Source: Maylandia zebra
Taxonomy: Eukaryota > Chordata > Actinopteri > Cichliformes > Cichlidae
Reading direction: 5' to 3'
DNA: 64,000 nt
NCBI RefSeq assembly: GCF_041146795.1
Contig: NC_135182.1
Span: 35,271,509-35,335,508, forward strand
Shown here: in pieces, positions 62,052 through 64,000 of the stretch
Numbering within the stretch: position 1 is the first letter of the stretch
Layout: every line of letters begins with the position of its first letter
The notes under the pieces: model-generated
The model's database searches: none
What the model was told of the DNA's origin: nothing
Seen by the model: the letters and a program-made list of their open reading frames with translations, nothing else
Made by a program: the position numbers and the translations under genes

Positions 62052-62475
62052 CGCAAAACATGCGGTGGTTTACGACACCAACTCTCTGCCATCTATAATC
62101 CAGTTTTGAGATCCCTTCCCAGACGCCTTAACGCCCACTCACATCCTGGGCCATCCGATCTCAGGAATTCGCATGATAAGGTGGGGCCAGGTTTCACAAT
62201 GAACTCACCCGAAACTCTGGCTGATTGGGACCCACACCCAGTTTCACACCTTGGCTCAGGCGATTAGAGGATCATCAGGGGGTCCTTTTGTCCCTCTGTG
62301 GGGGGAAACTCCCACTAGGTTTATATCTGGGACTCTCCACCATTTGACCTTAGAACTGAAGAAGCTTCTCGGATGAGAGGTGAAACGTCTTCAAGCAACT
62401 TAAAGAAGTCCAGACGCTTTTCTTTGCAAGCTCCTTTGACTACGATGACCTGGATGACTGAGAACCTTCACAGAC
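62052..62475 (+). mobile_element. Penelope-like element, 3' end
   Basis: The frame at 62052-62267 reads GGLRHQLSAIYNPVLRSLP followed by the stop near 62265. This is the C-terminus of a Penelope-like protein, a different family from the copy at 20.6 kb. The terminal repeat follows, with the 145-base block shared with 32434-32578, and it ends at 'gactgagaaccttcacaga'. The RT part is absent (5'-truncated). Confidence 0.75.
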
Positions 62476-63672
62476 AAAACATGCGAACATTTTGAAGACA
62501 TTCAAAAACATTTCCTGTAGTTGGAAACTATTTCAGGCAATTTTATTTTCATTTACACATTTTAGGAATATACCCGTTTTTCAATTTCTTTGTAGTTTAT
62601 TGCACCTTTTAGCTTAATTACACTAGGTAACAGGTGTTTTATTGAATAAGATACTTGTATCGCCTAACTCATACAAAAACAGTTTTTGTAGCTTTATTTT
62701 AATATTATTGTAGCCACAGTGGAGTTACTATCATACTGATCTTCTTCAATGTTGTCACGGATCTTCATTACGTTACTGACATGTGCACATTACCACCATA
62801 TTGTATTTCCCGGCTGGTTGTCAGAGGCTCCTGGAGGTTGCTGAGTGAAACTGGTTGTAAAAAAGGTGCTACAACAAAACCCGGTAGCGAATGTTTTGGT
62901 TGCTAGCAGATTGCCATGGCTACCTGTAGTTTTTCATGTCGGTCTGTAAACACTCGCTAACTGCTAGCCGAGCTGCAGTAAAACTTTACTTCAAAGTAAA
63001 ATTTGCAGCTCAGTGTCACAGTCAACTTGTTTCAAAAGGTGCAACTTTTACTTTGAAGGCAAATGTGTGACTGGGGCTGTAGCAATCATTTTCCCAGTGA
63101 CTTCCATCAACCTCCAGAAATTTCGCACATCCAGTCAGAGAATGCTGGTGGTAGCCAGATGGTCACTGGCTGGGCTGTTTCACTTGATCCTACATTGTTA
63201 CCATGATTGTCACACATCCACGGTGGTAGGCAAGCTAACGTCATGGTAAGATTAGTGATCATGAAATACGTGAGGTAGCAATCGACTGACCTTGAGATGA
63301 TAAATTAAGTCTCAAGTGGGTAATTAAAACTATAATCTTACCTGCGGACATTAGTCATCATCATTAGTTAATATCCTAGTGAAGACAAAGAGTTGTGTTT
63401 AAAAGTCTGCCTGTAGGTCTGTGAGGTCTCTGGACTGTAGAGGTACATGCTGTATGTGTGCGTACATATGCAATCACACACACATAGCATGGAGCAGGTT
63501 TCAACACTGTGGTAGCAACGCAGCCTTGGCACTCCCCTCCTGACATGTTCAAATCTGTCCTCATCACTGATTCTCCTCTTAATCTGTACCTGATCACCTC
63601 ACTCTGTCACACTTGAAAGGGAAGGGAGGAGCAGAATAGAGAAATTATACTTTATCTGTGTTCCTTCATACA
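62476..63672. other. Intergenic, nothing recognised
   Basis: No gene or known repeat seen. Open frames are short. Confidence 0.4.
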
Positions 63673-63914
63673 GTGGCTTGCAAAAGTATTTGGCCCCCCT
63701 GAACTTTTCCACATTTTGTCACATTACAGCCACAAACATGAATCGATTTTATTGGAATTCCACGGGAAAGTCCAACACAAAGTGGTGAATACGTGAGAAG
63801 TGGAACGAAAATCATACATGATTCCAAACATTTTTTACAAATAAATAACTGAACAGTTGGGTGTGTGTAATTATTCAGCCCCCTTTGGTCTGAGTGCAGT
63901 CAGTTGCCCATAGA
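63673..63914 (+). mobile_element. Tc1-like element terminal inverted repeat
   Basis: It begins CAGTGGCTTGCAAAAGTATT and continues through 'cacattttgtcacattacag', 'gaacgaaaatcatacatgat' and 'gtaattattcagccccc', the long terminal repeat of a common fish Tc1-like family. The expected transposase text does not follow. At 63915 the sequence changes to unrelated TTAACG-rich text. Confidence 0.8.
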
Positions 63915-64000
63915 CAACTGACTGCATTGTCATTGCATTAACGCCATAACGCGGCAAACCTCCGTTAACGAGTTACCGCGGATCGCCCCGTGCGTCAACA
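63915..64000. repeat. Unassigned repeat with TTAACG motifs
   Basis: It contains 'gcattaacgccataacgcgg' and 'cgttaacgagttaccgcgg', CpG-bearing text unlike the surroundings and similar in style to dispersed fish repeats. It is cut by the window end. Confidence 0.35.

Noticed and set aside
1..64000. CRISPR arrays, operons or bacterial mobile elements
   Set aside because: All regular repeats are dinucleotide tracts or eukaryotic transposons, and the genes have introns.

Overview
The window looks like teleost nuclear DNA, probably from a percomorph. It holds intron-containing vertebrate genes in AT-rich non-coding sequence. The repeats are typical of fish: long (CA)n tracts, a Maui-type L2 LINE, Tc1-like transposons, Penelope-like elements and a hAT MITE. 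No bacterial or viral gene set is present.

Four conserved genes could be supported, all in the left half: the microRNA gene mir-375 (about 1.15-1.22 kb, +) with a likely TATA promoter at 0.9 kb; cryba2, beta-A2 crystallin (10.3-13.25 kb, +, five exons, 196 residues); fev/Pet-1, an ETS transcription factor (16.8-19.1 kb, +, three coding exons, 220 residues); and cdk5r2/p39, a neuronal activator of CDK5 (30.9-31.8 kb, -, one coding exon, 295 residues). From memory, the order and relative strands match human 2q35 (MIR375, CRYBA2, FEV, CDK5R2). Sequence alone did not let me assign the fish a or b ohnologue.

Layout: 0-1.2 kb is the mir-375 locus. 1.2-10.2 kb is intergenic, with an L2 LINE nested in a Tc1 element at 3.3-4.9 kb. 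10-13.3 kb is cryba2, with a G-rich tract upstream. 13.3-16.8 kb is intergenic with a long (TG)47. 16.8-19.6 kb is fev. 20.3-21.2 kb is a degraded Penelope element interrupted by a hAT MITE with an intact 8-bp duplication. 21-29 kb is intergenic with repeat remnants. About 29.1-32.1 kb is cdk5r2 with its likely long 3' UTR and a CpG-rich promoter. From 32 to 64 kb I recognise no coding gene, only transposon remnants, microsatellites and some GC-richer islands that could be conserved enhancers, plus CTCF-like motifs near 37.2-37.5 and 49.1 kb.

The four genes are all known to be active in neuroendocrine, islet or neuronal cells: miR-375 and cryba2 in islets and neuroendocrine cells (cryba2 also in lens), fev in serotonergic neurons and endocrine progenitors, and cdk5r2 in neurons and neuroendocrine cells. 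The most interesting reading is a conserved block with shared regulation. I found no undescribed enzymatic or defence system.
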